NCBI GenBank assembly: GCA_903772945.1
Contig: CAICTM010000220.1
Span: forward strand, 1-64,000
Direction: 5' to 3'
DNA: 64,000 nucleotides
DNA from: Seminavis robusta
Taxonomy: Eukaryota; Bacillariophyta; Bacillariophyceae; Naviculales; Naviculaceae
The notes under the pieces are model-generated. The model was given only the letters and a program-made list of their open reading frames with translations, did not search any database and was not told the DNA's origin. This document shows positions 52,901 through 62,879 of the stretch, piece by piece. The translations under genes were made by a program, and so were the position numbers. Positions within the stretch are counted from its first letter, which is position 1. Every line of letters begins with the position of its first letter.

Positions 52901-55900
52901 CCTTGTCAGATTTGCAGCGCCTGCGCCCCGACACGAACAAGGCTAATAAAAAGAACTCCGATCGCAGCACTGAAGAGGATGACTCGTCCGCTACAGACGA
53001 CCCTCAGATTACCAAATACAAGAGCCTCGTCGGGGATTTGGTAGAACAAGAAAAGTCATCAGCAGCAAGGAAAGAAGAACGAGATGGCGGAGAAGTCAAC
53101 AAAAACTCGTCAGCGCCGAACCGACCCAATCGACCGTACAATTGGGCCAACCCTCGATCGCGCCGTCGGGCCTCGTATGATTGGATGAAACACCAAGACG
53201 GCAACGCCAAAGACAACATGCTCGCCTTGGTGGGGCAGGATGTCCTAGTGAAGGACGGCGATGACGATTTCCCTATTAGAACCCCCCGACGAGGTCCTCT
53301 GGAGCGTCATCGTTCGAACTCGCTTACCAACCTGATAATTGTAATACATGAGGGCTGGGAGAAGGAGCACGAGGATCCTGATTACAATTGGAAAAAATGC
53401 AAAAACCACGACCCGATCTTGACCTCCGATAGTGTGATGCATTTCACAGGTACAACTCCTGCTGGTGCCCTATCCGAAATGTTGCAGGAGGATGATGGTA
53501 GACGACAACGGCTGACAGACGAGCCAAGCTCCAGTTTCTCTTCCAGATCCAGTCGGTCGGTGGATGTAGCAGCCAAAAAGCCCATGCGTCGGTTCACTGC
53601 TTTGGTGCAAAATGGCGCAGGGCAGATTGAAAAGGAACCTGATTTGCATGCGTCTTATGATTGGGATCAGCACAACCAAAACCCTACGCCAAAGGGTTCC
53701 TCAGAAGCACATCAAGCGGAGTCTCTGATGGAGGAGAGTATGCTCATTGTGAACGAGGACGGCGAGAGTCATTTCCTTCGGTCTGACGAGGAGGAGGAAG
53801 AAGATCTTGTACCCGCTGCTGGTTCGCGAAGCAGAGCTAGTTTAGGTGCGTATCTGTCTGCATCGGCATCCGCAAACAATAAGAGCACGGAAGCAATCGA
53901 AAAGATATTTGACTGGACGGCGGCACTTTGCAAGGGAGAACTCGACAAATCAACGATAGCTGGTAGCAGTGACAATCCGAGCTCTGAAACCAGCAGCGCA
54001 ATGCCTTCTAGTGCCAGCTCGGTTGACGTTGCAGCTAAGAAACCATTACGGGCATCCACGATGGACCTGAGCTTCTCAGACCTCGATGTTGAAGAAGCGG
54101 AGCCTGCAGCATTGCCAAGTGCTGCCGACGGGGATGAACCGGGCGACAAACGACACTCATTAGAGGAATTCATTGGCAGCAAATCTTCCATAATGAAAGG
54201 CGTTGGATCGGTAGCTGGACAGACAATGGACCCCTCTATAGTCACTGGTGCTGCTGTATTGGGATCTACGAGAAGCGAGAGAAAAACGGCCCCGGACGGA
54301 GTAGCGTCCGTAGCAAATGAAAACAGCAAGGGCGAAGATGATCCGAAGGCTTCAATACCGGAAGCAGCAAAAGAAAACCCAGATGCTGCTGTCCTCGATG
54401 CAGCCCAAACTCACAACGCAAAGCGTGACGTACATGGATCTCGTGACAGACGAAGCAGAGGCGTACAGAGAACTCGATCAAGATCGCTAACGGATGTTGG
54501 CCGTGCAGGAAGACGAAGCAAGGATGAAAAACCTCGGGGGTCCAGGCGACGAGCGAGTATAACAGTCAATCAGTCGGCCCCCAAGGATGGAAGCGGAAAC
54601 AGCCGAGGGCGTGATAGCGCCAGACCAGAGGTCCGTCGTACTCGTTCAAAGTCCCTCACGAAATTCTTTGAGGGTGAAAAGGCATCCCAAACAGAGACGG
54701 GACAGACTTCGACAACCAGAAGCCGCGGCAGCCGTGAAAGTATGACCAAGAGCCGAACCAGCGAGACGACTGCAGAAGCAGAACGTGACCGAAATCGAGG
54801 CCGAGACAGAGATAAAACACGCGATCGCAGGCGCTCCAGGTCTAGGTCGTTAACTGATATGGACTCAATGAGACAAAAGGATGCCGCAAAGGGCGCTGCA
54901 AAGCGAGCTTCCATGGCGTCTGAAACACAGAGACCAAGGGCACCCGACAAGGAAAACCGCCGTCGTTCCACAACGTCAGAGGCGGAAAGGATGAAGAGGG
55001 GGAACAAGAGTTCGGGTAGACTTAGCAAGACAACCCACCACGCCAGGGCGCCGAACAAGCACTCAAGAAGAACCAGCGACCGTCTCGGCACAAGTCTCCA
55101 TCTGAACCTCGGAGCAGTATCAGCTTCCAGTGAAGCGTCGGCTTCTCGAGTGCGAGGACGCGAAAACGGAGATCGCAAACCAGAATTGCGACGACGACGG
55201 TCTAGTTCCTTGTCGGATATGGAAGGCATGGACAAGGAACGTCACGGAAGACGCGAGAGTACAACAAACAAGGAAGGTACGGGAAGATCAGGCCGACGCA
55301 ACCGACGCGGCGATTCAATGGGCCAGAGTGAGCATGTTCAACCACGTCGGCGTCGACCCGAACGACAAAGATCAAGGTCGCTGACAAACATGGATCAAAG
55401 GGATCGCCGGGGCAAGAAGCGAGAGGTGGCGAGTGGAGTGGATGGCAACCCCCAGCAAGAGGGTGTTACGACACCTCGCCCCAATATGCTTTCCTACGAT
55501 TGGCAACAGCACAGCGCATCTACAACGTCCATGATGTCGAATTCTTCTAAACCGCAGCGTGACAGAAGGGCTACCCTCGCACGAACACGATCTCAGTCAC
55601 TATCTAGTCTTTTCGGCGACAAGAGCCGAGGCCACACGTCGGATGCATCTATCGAGGGGTCAACGCACAAAGGAGGGTCAGCCGGGTACAACTGGTCTCA
55701 ACATGGCCGCACAGACGAAACAGGAAGAACAGTTTCTTCTGGGGCCGACGGAGCGGTGTCACCGGGGCCAAACCCACGGCGCACTAGGAATCTACGCGGA
55801 GAAGGACCACGGAGCCCTAGGAAGCGTCAAGATGCCGGTTATGATTGGAATGCACACGTCAGCCCGACCTCCAACAAAGGCGACGATGGTGGAGTGGACA

Positions 55901-56235
55901 AACGTTCACTGTTGTCACGATCCAAGAGCCGATCGCTGACAGATTTGGGCCGGTCCATCGCGGACCTGGACGGTCTCATCACGACCAGCATCGAGGAGAG
56001 TCCATTTGAGAATTCTGATCGATCTAAGATTTCTGCTGATGCATCCAGCAATAGCTTGGCCATTTCAAGAAGCTCGCTGAACGCGTCTGGTATTGATTTG
56101 CAAAAGAGCATTACTGCAACTCAGGCGGCTACTAGTCTACAAACCGCAACACCCCTGAGCATGATCATCTCGGACGCTCTGGGAGAAGGTTCGGAACAGA
56201 CAACAGGCGATTCGACAACCGAGTCATCAAAGTGA
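49972..56235 (+). CDS. Giant disordered protein with repeated RxRSxSL and [YF][DN]W motifs (2087 aa)
   Basis: An uninterrupted frame of 6.26 kb. Residues about 55-105 form a Gln/Glu/Arg-rich coiled coil (RVRQQQREEEQRQAEEQMER). The rest is disordered, Ser/Arg/Asp/Asn-rich, with acidic runs and a His run (52537-52560). Two motifs repeat. One is R-x-R-S-x-S-L-[ST]-x-[ML], near residues 322, 973, 1112, 1500, 1556, 1621, 1742, 1799, 1872 and 1983. The other is [YF]-[DN]-W, often followed by x-x-H, near 352, 1056, 1069, 1137, 1228, 1313, 1841, 1905 and 1956 (SYDWQQHS, GYNWSQHG, GYDWNAHV). They suggest many docking sites for one partner, with phosphorylation control; this is inference. The gene's 3' part, from codon about 1362, is copied at 58965. 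Domain family not recognised. Confidence 0.75.
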   Translation: MVSPIILEDEDGSSSVEDKEQTAGLASHENGSLEAGKKKKIDLIIPRKPMEVEYQARLDHRERVRQQQREEEQRQAEEQMERTRLQMEELQQQLQTAQSQQEQVIRTLCVPSSKPASSSISDKTPSVARRRRSSQTEVEINDELQSTSSTAKNAAATPMQQLVLENYEELQRIETQQQNESFSQDDDDDEESLGMNDISDPTLTSEGDEGEEDEEEKKESDVIMMRKQQHTTNQDTTPQPPPIRRGRQVPAQTSSQKSNAMPPRRRSTLEDSGTSTMNSVEQWKQKRSQVQQAMGNQNDVPVQPTRRNNSSQNTPPRNVRRKRSSSLTEMDRRNGRHNTTNQKEGDETPKNGFFDWKGHRKTSRGGRNNSLSASDHPEPHSATVLRKPERRHTGDPPDETEMSERTSQFRSLQQCHTLQQGLFEETIDMIQQESESVVAISSVNDPVSQHRRKLEIQPSPVEQTILIPPSQPQHAHEPPVFCTPRELQSMSHTNSDNNTNLSPSPPRRTVNKSLLDMGFGPNNYDFSDDDDEEDEEDQQVRLRRQQNVLHLSSSWNDLFQSSNSSIAAQSQLSIPRRRGSMSSDSDGILQFEPDDDDDDESANNNKQETVQELEQEARPTIHISPLSPGSIKRDNELLHMSGSLTDFFVHDEDDENDDVFDENYNKSLESWRNNQQNNSGEARKNLSDSNINYDSATDLALHLQMQGSGSSNMSMFEFSHSSDDPSKMLSKFQESMSQYTEAGGVNASTLMEHLRKTRGKPAFRWDARGGSKSSDNWGGSSHHGRTTITSNSTSIGSRHGRKAPTNPMRELRKNQQAKRKSEVNPKGQKHQHRSSITKVPDAGNTKDITPDNSKDHHHHHHHHGHNTSNSSTPANNEKPPSRRSRRGSLGEHLQKSNQKLMEVSAEPGESSTVQPALPEATKKSSSPVKKERTRRLPGREENKARPKRISSGEENEQGRRLPRRERRNRPGRTRSRSLSDLQRLRPDTNKANKKNSDRSTEEDDSSATDDPQITKYKSLVGDLVEQEKSSAARKEERDGGEVNKNSSAPNRPNRPYNWANPRSRRRASYDWMKHQDGNAKDNMLALVGQDVLVKDGDDDFPIRTPRRGPLERHRSNSLTNLIIVIHEGWEKEHEDPDYNWKKCKNHDPILTSDSVMHFTGTTPAGALSEMLQEDDGRRQRLTDEPSSSFSSRSSRSVDVAAKKPMRRFTALVQNGAGQIEKEPDLHASYDWDQHNQNPTPKGSSEAHQAESLMEESMLIVNEDGESHFLRSDEEEEEDLVPAAGSRSRASLGAYLSASASANNKSTEAIEKIFDWTAALCKGELDKSTIAGSSDNPSSETSSAMPSSASSVDVAAKKPLRASTMDLSFSDLDVEEAEPAALPSAADGDEPGDKRHSLEEFIGSKSSIMKGVGSVAGQTMDPSIVTGAAVLGSTRSERKTAPDGVASVANENSKGEDDPKASIPEAAKENPDAAVLDAAQTHNAKRDVHGSRDRRSRGVQRTRSRSLTDVGRAGRRSKDEKPRGSRRRASITVNQSAPKDGSGNSRGRDSARPEVRRTRSKSLTKFFEGEKASQTETGQTSTTRSRGSRESMTKSRTSETTAEAERDRNRGRDRDKTRDRRRSRSRSLTDMDSMRQKDAAKGAAKRASMASETQRPRAPDKENRRRSTTSEAERMKRGNKSSGRLSKTTHHARAPNKHSRRTSDRLGTSLHLNLGAVSASSEASASRVRGRENGDRKPELRRRRSSSLSDMEGMDKERHGRRESTTNKEGTGRSGRRNRRGDSMGQSEHVQPRRRRPERQRSRSLTNMDQRDRRGKKREVASGVDGNPQQEGVTTPRPNMLSYDWQQHSASTTSMMSNSSKPQRDRRATLARTRSQSLSSLFGDKSRGHTSDASIEGSTHKGGSAGYNWSQHGRTDETGRTVSSGADGAVSPGPNPRRTRNLRGEGPRSPRKRQDAGYDWNAHVSPTSNKGDDGGVDKRSLLSRSKSRSLTDLGRSIADLDGLITTSIEESPFENSDRSKISADASSNSLAISRSSLNASGIDLQKSITATQAATSLQTATPLSMIISDALGEGSEQTTGDSTTESSK

Positions 56236-56681
56236 GACAGCGCCAAGCTGGCTACTAGCTAGATAATGTCTCCTGCTGCGTTTGGCGGCCTTCTTCTTGT
56301 CAATAACCGAAAGCAGCTACAGCTACTACACCAGTGGCTAGCTGGAACTTTGGAATGTACCATACTGCTATGGTTTTGTTGGTCTACGGCCATGTCGTGA
56401 TGTTGGGCCTGGAGTGCGGCCATGAGTAGTAGCAAGAGGGCCTGCCTGGAGATAGATGTGCCAGAGTGGGGCTCAGAATTGGTGCTTTGCTATTTCTGAA
56501 GTTTGTCCTGCAGCCTTGTGAGAGAGGACCCTGGCTGACGTGAATAGAGGAATCAGCCTTTTGTGAACTTTAAGTATTACTGGCAGTAGCTGCCTGCCTG
56601 TGGAGCTTTACGGCGCATATTGTAAATTGATCTCTGATCCAGTGTCAAAGATGAAGCAAACAAAAACAATAAAGGAACTAG
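56236..56681. other. Intergenic between convergent genes
   Basis: About 450 bp with CTAGCTAG near 56253 and 56337. No gene seen. The same stretch recurs at 61145-61577 with a few small deletions. Confidence 0.5.
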
Positions 56682-57886
56682 CTAGTGCTTGGATGAACTT
56701 CGGTCAAGGGAACTTGAGGCTTTGCGTTTGAGGGCAGGTCTCTTCAACTTGGCCTTGTTGCATTTTCCTGCTTGAGGGGAACTCCATTTGTGAGGTGCTT
56801 CACGCAAGAGCCCGTAGAGCAATGGGACAAGCTGTTGGACACGGACACCTTTCGGAGTGCCTGCTTGTGAAATCACCGAGGTTACTAGTTGGGCCATGTC
56901 CAGAGACTTCTCCGTACCTCGCAACAGATGCCTACCAAAGCGGTTGAGTGTTGTGTGGTAGACAATGATTTCATCCTTTTCGGTTTTCTCGCACATGTGA
57001 CCATAGTGCCAAGCCAGCCGTATTTTGACATTTGTCAGAGTTGTATTCCGCTGCAAGATCTCAATCATGCGGGCCGCATATGTTTTGGCATGGACTCTAC
57101 CGATACTTGTAGCTATTAGTTGGAGCTTGAACTCCTGCAGCTTTGAGGCATTGCCCACTCCAGCCAAAGCATCCAAAAGTGGCAGCAAAATCTTTTTTCT
57201 TGTTTTTTTCTCATTGGCAATTTCACAGGAGAATATTTCGAGAGACTGCAACGGACCAGATGCAATTTGGTAGGAGATGGCTTCAACCAGGTTACAATCA
57301 ATAGCATCTCCTACGTCGATTCGCAATTTCAAAACGTCCAGCTTTGTCATGTTCCGCACCTTTGATGCCAATGCAGACCTTGCTTCTATGATGTCTCCAT
57401 CTCCGAATTTGCTTGGAAGAACGTGGGAGAAATTGTATCATTCTGCTTAGGACAGCATCGCCAATATCCCTTCCATGTGCTGATTCAAATGCCTTGGTAA
57501 AGGGGCTTCTGATCTTTTTAGGATTCTCGGAATACGTTAGGGCTTCTGGAAACAAGACAAAGAAAGTCTCGAACCGCGTTAGCTGTCCCAATTCAAGTAT
57601 GTGCAACATGATTGGAGCAATCGATTTTGGTTCCATTACGCTGGGATCCACTATATACACGGCCCTTGAGAAACTCAATGACATCACGCCTCGGACCATG
57701 ATAACATGCATCCCGGAAGACATCATCCGTCATTGCTGCTGGATCTGCTTGATAGACCAAACGGACCATCTCCAAAGGTGCTCCTGTGACCACCAAGTTG
57801 TGAAGTGGCGACAGGCCTTGGAGGTCATCCAAGTACACAAACTCCCTATTGGGATTCTCTCCGTCTTGAATCTGAAGAAGTGGCAT
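56682..57886 (-). pseudogene. Ankyrin-like protein gene with two frame changes, unit 1
   Basis: Starting from MPLLQIQDGENPNREF at 57886, the first part reads LQGLSPLHNLVVTGAPLEMV then RLVYQADPAAMTDD, an ankyrin-type helix pair with the SPLH core. Near 57665 the meaningful frame changes: FLKGR against AVYIVDPSVMEPKS. Near 57425 it changes again, moving into LPSKFGDGDIIEARSALASK. The last 229 residues (NMTKLDVLKLRIDVGDAIDC...) resemble a series of LRR-like helices and end in a basic Lys/Ser tail. No plausible GT-AG intron explains the changes, so it may be a decayed gene or carry consensus errors. The copy at 61578 shares the first change but lacks one C at the second, which there restores the frame. 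A host ankyrin/LRR-like gene, function unknown. Confidence 0.55.
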
Positions 57887-58014
57887 GGGTCGTCAAAATC
57901 TTCAAAAATGATCAAGCAGTATCAGGTACTGGAAAGTCCCGCAAATGCTGAAATCGCTGAAAAGCTATGTAAAAGTGTTGAATTTTGGTTCAACAGTCAA
58001 GAGATTCGTTAAAC

Positions 58015-58285
58015 AGTTAGTCAACACTTTTTCAACACTTTTCAACACCTTTTCAACACTTTTTCAACACTGTTGAATACAGTTCAACACTGTTTTCAAC
58101 ACCTGTTGAATCTATTACTAGTAGTTTGCAGTAAAAGTGTTGAAAACATTGTACAAAAATTCAACAGTATTTTCAACAGTTGCTGAAAGAGAATCAACAG
58201 TTAATCAACACTTTTTCAGCACTTTTCAACACATAATCAACACTTTTTCAACACTTATGATCATTATTCAACAGTTCAAGGTGTT
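58015..58285. repeat. TCAACAC/TCAACAG array, unit 1
   Basis: About twelve TCAACAC words (one inverted) and four TCAACAG words lie within 270 bp, often as TTTTTCAACACTTTTCAACA, with spacing of about 11 to 16 bp. CTGTTGAA inverted partners occur in the middle, giving possible hairpins. It sits upstream of the ankyrin-like gene start. Such a dense short word could be a protein-binding array or simple repeat; nothing in the sequence decides. Confidence 0.7.
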
Positions 58286-58964
58286 TAATTAAGAGAGTTT
58301 CAAGGAAATTCAGCTTTTGCGGGACTTTCCAGTAGCAAGTAGCAAGGCTTGGCGCTGTAGCCATGACTCTAAGCGGAGCAATGTGGTAGCACACATGCTC
58401 CAATTAGACTGGCTGCCACTGCAGATAGTGCTAGGAGCCACTCATTGTTCTGAGCAGCCACCAAAGGAAGAGGACAATGATGTCCTTTTTTTACTGCTGT
58501 ATGCCGTTGGTTGGCTGGAGCCATGTTGTTTGTTGAACGATCGATCGATCGTTCGTGTCGTTGCGCTTTTCGGCCGATGACCGACTCCGGCCTTGATGCG
58601 AGGACAACGGCTACCGCCACGGCTACCGCCACCACTGCTACTGCTACTGCTACTACTGGGGTTGTTGCTGGGGCCTTTGTTCGTTCGTGGCGCCGCTACT
58701 CGACCATGGCTACGGCTACTACTGTTGGTCGTTGTGCAGTAGTGCCCTTCGGCAGGAGCTTTGGTGTCGATCGAACGAACGAACGACCGAGTGATCGTTT
58801 GGGTTTTTCTCGTGTGCTTTTCACGATGACCGAGTCGATCGATCGTACTGGACTCCTCTATGAGTATAAACTGCTTGGACTCCTCTACGAGTATAAACTG
58901 CTTTGACTCCTCTACGAGTATAAACTGACTGGACTCTGGCCTTGATGCGTTCACCACCTGGTGT
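58286..58964. other. Intergenic, simple repeats only
   Basis: Contains GATCGATCGATCG at 58540-58553, GCTACCGCCACG/GCTACTGCTACT triplet tracts at 58610-58662, CGAACGAACGAAC near 58777-58790 and the GAGTATAAACTG minisatellite. Open frames on both strands are low-complexity by-products of these repeats, for example QFILVEESK repeated on the minus strand. Confidence 0.5.
58850..58933 (+). repeat. Three-unit minisatellite of about 29 bp
   Basis: The unit is GGACTCCTCTACGAGTATAA followed by ACTGCTT, seen three times with point changes. It is present again at 63692-63777. Confidence 0.8.
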
Positions 58965-61156
58965 TATCCACGATGGACCTGAGCTTCTCAGACCTCGATG
59001 TTGAAGAAGCGGAGCCTGCAGCATTGCCAAGTGCTGCCGACGGGGATGAACCGGGCGACAAACGACACTCATTAGAGGAATTCATTGGCAGCAAATCTTC
59101 CATAATGAAAGGCGTTGGATCGGTAGCTGGACAGACAATGGACCCCTCTATAGTCACTGGTGCTGCTGTATTGGGATCTACGAGAAGCGAGAGAAAAACG
59201 GCCCCGGACGGAGTAGCGTCCGTAGCAATGAAAACAGCAAGGGCGAAGATGATCCGAAGGCTTCATACCGGAGCAGCAAAAGAAAACCCAGATGCTGCTG
59301 TCCTCGATGCAGCCCAAACTCACAACGCAAAGCGTGACGTACATGGATCTCGTGACAGACGAAGCAGAGGCGTACAGAGAACTCGATCAAGATCGCTAAC
59401 GGATGTTGGCCGTGCAGGAAGACGAAGCAAGGAGAAAAACCTCGGGGGTCCAGGCGACGAGCGAGTATAACGTCAATCAGTCGGCCCCCAAGGATGGAAG
59501 CGGAAACAGCCGAGGGCGTGATAGCGCCGACCAGAGGTCCGGTACTCGTTCAAAGTCCCTCACGAAATTCTTTGAGGGTGAAAAGGCATCCCAAACAGAG
59601 ACGGGACAGACTTCGACAACCAGAAGCCGCGGCAGCCGTGAAAGTATGACCAAGAGCCGAACCAGCGAGACGACTGCAGAAGCAGAACGTGACCGAAATC
59701 GAGGCCGAGACAGAGATAAAACACGCGATCGCAGGCGCTCCAGGTCTAGGTCGTTAACTGATATGGACTCAATGAGACAAAAGGATGCCGCAAAGGGCGC
59801 TGCAAAGCGAGCTTCCATGGCGTCTGAAACACAGAGACCAAGGGCACCCGACAAGGAAAACCGCCGTCGTTCCACAACGTCAGAGGCGGAAAGGATGAAG
59901 AGGGGGAACAAGAGTTCGGGTAGACTTAGCAAGACAACCCACCACGCCAGGGCGCGAACAAGCACTCAAGAAGAACCAGCGACCGTCTCGGCACAAGTCT
60001 CCATCTGAACCTCGGAGCAGTATCAGCTTCCAGTGAAGCGTCGGCTTCTCGAGTGCGAGGACGCGAAAACGGAGATCGCAAACCAGAATTGCGACGACGA
60101 CGGTCTAGTTCCTTGTCGGATATGGAAGGCATGGACAAGGAACGTCACGGAAGACGCGAGAGTACAACAAACAAGGAAGGTACGGGAAGATCAGGCCGAC
60201 GCAACCGACGCGGCGATTCAATGGGCCAGAGTGAGCATGTTCAACCACGTCGGCGTCGACCCGAACGACAAAGATCAAGGTCGCTGACAAACATGGATCA
60301 AAGGGATCGCCGGGGCAAGAAGCGAGAGGTGGCGAGTGGAGTGGATGGCAACCCCCAGCAAGAGGGTGTTACGACACCTCGCCCCAATATGCTTTCCTAC
60401 GATTGGCAACAGCACAGCGCATCTACAACGTCCATGATGTCGAATTCTTCTAAACCGCAGCGTGACAGAAGGGCTACCCTCGCACGAACACGATCTCAGT
60501 CACTATCTAGTCTTTTCGGCGACAAGAGCCGAGGCCACACGTCGGATGCATCTATCGAGGGGTCAACGCACAAAGGAGGGTCAGCCGGGTACAACTGGTC
60601 TCAACATGGCCGCACAGACGAAACAGGAAGAACAGTTTCTTCTGGGGCCGACGGAGCGGTGTCACCGGGGCCAAACCACGGCGCACTAGGAATCTACGCG
60701 GAGAAGGACCACGGAGCCCTAGGAAGCGTCAAGATGCCGGTTATGATTGGAATGCACACGTCAGCCCGACCTCCAACAAAGGCGACGATGGTGGAGTGGA
60801 CAAACGTTCACTGTTGTCACGATCCAAGAGCCGATCGCTGACAGATTTGGGCCGGTCCATCGCGGACCTGGACGGTCTCATCACGACCAGCATCGAGGAG
60901 AGTCCATTTGAGAATTCTGATCGATCTAAGATTTCTGCTGATGCATCCAGCAATAGCTTGGCCATTTCAAGAAGCTCGCTGAACGCGTCTGGTATTGATT
61001 TGCAAAAGAGCATTACTGCAACTCAGGCGGCTACTAGTCTACAAACCGCAACACCCCTGAGCATGATCATCTGGACGCTCTGGGAGAAGGTTCGGACAGA
61101 CAACAGGCGATTCGACAACCGAGTCATCAAAGTGAGACAGCGCCAAGCTGGCTACT
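58965..61156 (+). pseudogene. 5'-truncated copy of the 2087-aa disordered-protein gene
   Basis: It corresponds to codons about 1362 to the stop of the gene at 49972, without any promoter or start of its own. The reading frame is broken several times by single-base losses relative to unit 1, for example near 59225 (CAAATG to CAATG), 59266, 59434, 59502 and 59954. Long stretches between the breaks are identical to unit 1, including RSRSLTDMDS and SYDWQQHS. If the losses are sequencing errors the underlying DNA may be identical to unit 1. Either way no complete protein is expected from it. Confidence 0.85.
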
Positions 61157-61577
61157 AGCTAGATAATGTCTCCTGCTGCGTTTGGCGGCCTTCTTTTGTC
61201 AATAACCGAAAGCAGCTACAGCTACTACACCAGTGGCTAGCTGGAACTTTGGAATGTACCATACTGCTATGGTTTTGTTGGTCTACGGCCATGTCGTGAT
61301 GTTGGGCCTGGAGGGCCCTGAGTAGTAGCAAGAGGGCCTGCCTGGAGATAGATGTGCCAGAGTGGGGCTCAGAATTGGTGCTTTGCTATTTCTGAAGTTT
61401 GTCCTGCAGCCTTGTGAGAGAGGACCCTGGCTGACGTGAATAGAGGAATCAGCCTTTTGTGAACTTTAAGTATTACTGGCAGTAGCTGCCTGCCTGTGGA
61501 GCTTTACGGCGCATATTGTAAATTGATCTCTGATCCAGTGTCAAAGATGAAGCAAACAAAAACAATAAAGGAACTAG
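61157..61577. other. Intergenic, copy of 56236-56681
   Basis: Matches unit 1 apart from small deletions near 61194 and 61310. No gene. Confidence 0.6.
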
Positions 61578-62782
61578 CTAGTGCTTGGATGAACTTCGGT
61601 CAAGGGAACTTGAGGCTTTGCGTTTGAGGGCAGGTCTCTTCAACTTGGCCTTGTTGCATTTTCCTGCTTGAGGGGAACTCCATTTGTGAGGTGCTTCACG
61701 CAAGAGCCCGTAGAGCAATGGGACAAGCTGTTGGACACGGACACCTTTCGGAGTGCCTGCTTGTGAAATCACCGAGGTTACTAGTTGGGCCATGTCCAGA
61801 GACTTCTCCGTACCTCGCAACAGATGCCTACCAAAGCGGTTGAGTGTTGTGTGGTAGACAATGATTTCATCCTTTTCGGTTTTCTCGCACATGTGACCAT
61901 AGTGCCAAGCCAGCCGTATTTTGACATTTGTCAGAGTTGTATTCCGCTGCAAGATCTCAATCATGCGGGCCGCATATGTTTTGGCATGGACTCTACCGAT
62001 ACTTGTAGCTATTAGTTGGAGCTTGAACTCCTGCAGCTTTGAGGCATTGCCCACTCCAGCCAAAGCATCCAAAAGTGGCAGCAAAATCTTTTTTCTTGTT
62101 TTTTTCTCATTGGCAATTTCACAGGAGAATATTTCGAGAGACTGCAACGGACCAGATGCAATTTGGTAGGAGATGGCTTCAACCAGGTTACAATCAATAG
62201 CATCTCCTACGTCGATTCGCAATTTCAAAACGTCCAGCTTTGTCATGTTCCGCACCTTTGATGCCAATGCAGACCTTGCTTCTATGATGTCTCCATCTCC
62301 GAATTTGCTTGGAAGAACTGGGAGAATTGTATTTCTGCTTAGGACAGCATCGCCATATCCCTTCCATGTGCTGATTCAAATGCCTTGGTAAAGGGGCTTC
62401 TGATCTTTTTAGGATTCTCGGAATACGTTAGGGCTTCTGGAAACAAGACAAAGAAAGTCTCGAACCGCGTTAGCTGTCCCAATTCAAGTATGTGCAACAT
62501 GATTGGAGCAATCGATTTTGGTTCCATTACGCTGGGATCCACTATATACACGGCCCTTGAGAAACTCAATGACATCACGCCTCGGACCATGATAACATGT
62601 CCCGGAAGACATCATCCGTCATTGCTGGGATCTGCTTGATGACAACGGACCATCTCCAAAGGTGCTCCTGTGACCACCAAGTTGTGAAGTGGCGACAGGC
62701 CTTGGAGGTCATCCAGTACACAAACTCCCTATTGGGATTCTCTCCGTCTTGAATCTGAAGAGTGGCATGGGTCGTCAAAATC
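61578..62782 (-). pseudogene. Ankyrin-like protein gene, unit 2
   Basis: The C-terminal 229 codons are identical in translation to unit 1. Upstream, extra small deletions relative to unit 1 (near 62320, 62335, 62355, 62600, 62630-62645, 62715 and 62760) break the ankyrin part further. One of them, loss of a C in the CCCAGTTCTTCC stretch near 62320, brings the middle and last parts into a common frame, unlike unit 1. The comparison helps decide which small gaps are real. Likely non-functional as written. Confidence 0.6.
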
Positions 62783-62879
62783 TTCAAAAATGATCAAGCA
62801 GTATCAGGTACTGGAAAGTCCGCAAATGCTGAAATCGCTGAAGCTATGTAAAGTGTTGATTTTGGTTCAACAGTAGAGA

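Larger units (their letters stand above)
54055..58964 (+). repeat. Tandem segmental duplication, unit 1 (4.9 kb)
   Basis: The unit runs from ATCCACGATGGACCTGAGCT inside the 2087-aa gene to CACCTGGTGTT at 58964. There the next unit restarts with ATCCACGATGG. It includes the last 726 codons of the disordered-protein gene, the ankyrin-like gene on the minus strand, the TCAACAC array and the short minisatellites. Confidence 0.9.

Noticed and set aside
58015-58285. CRISPR-like array
   Set aside because: Spacing of the short word is irregular, the repeats are only 7-8 bp and there are no unique spacers. The genome is eukaryotic.
58511-58906. Plus-strand Thr/Ala-rich open frame
   Set aside because: Made of simple GCTACC/GCTACT triplets and GATCGATC repeats; no protein-like composition.
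58442-58957. Minus-strand open frame with repeated QFILVEESK and Ser/Gly runs
   Set aside because: It is a direct translation of the 29-bp minisatellite and triplet repeats, with no start context and no domain. It is broken in duplication unit 2.
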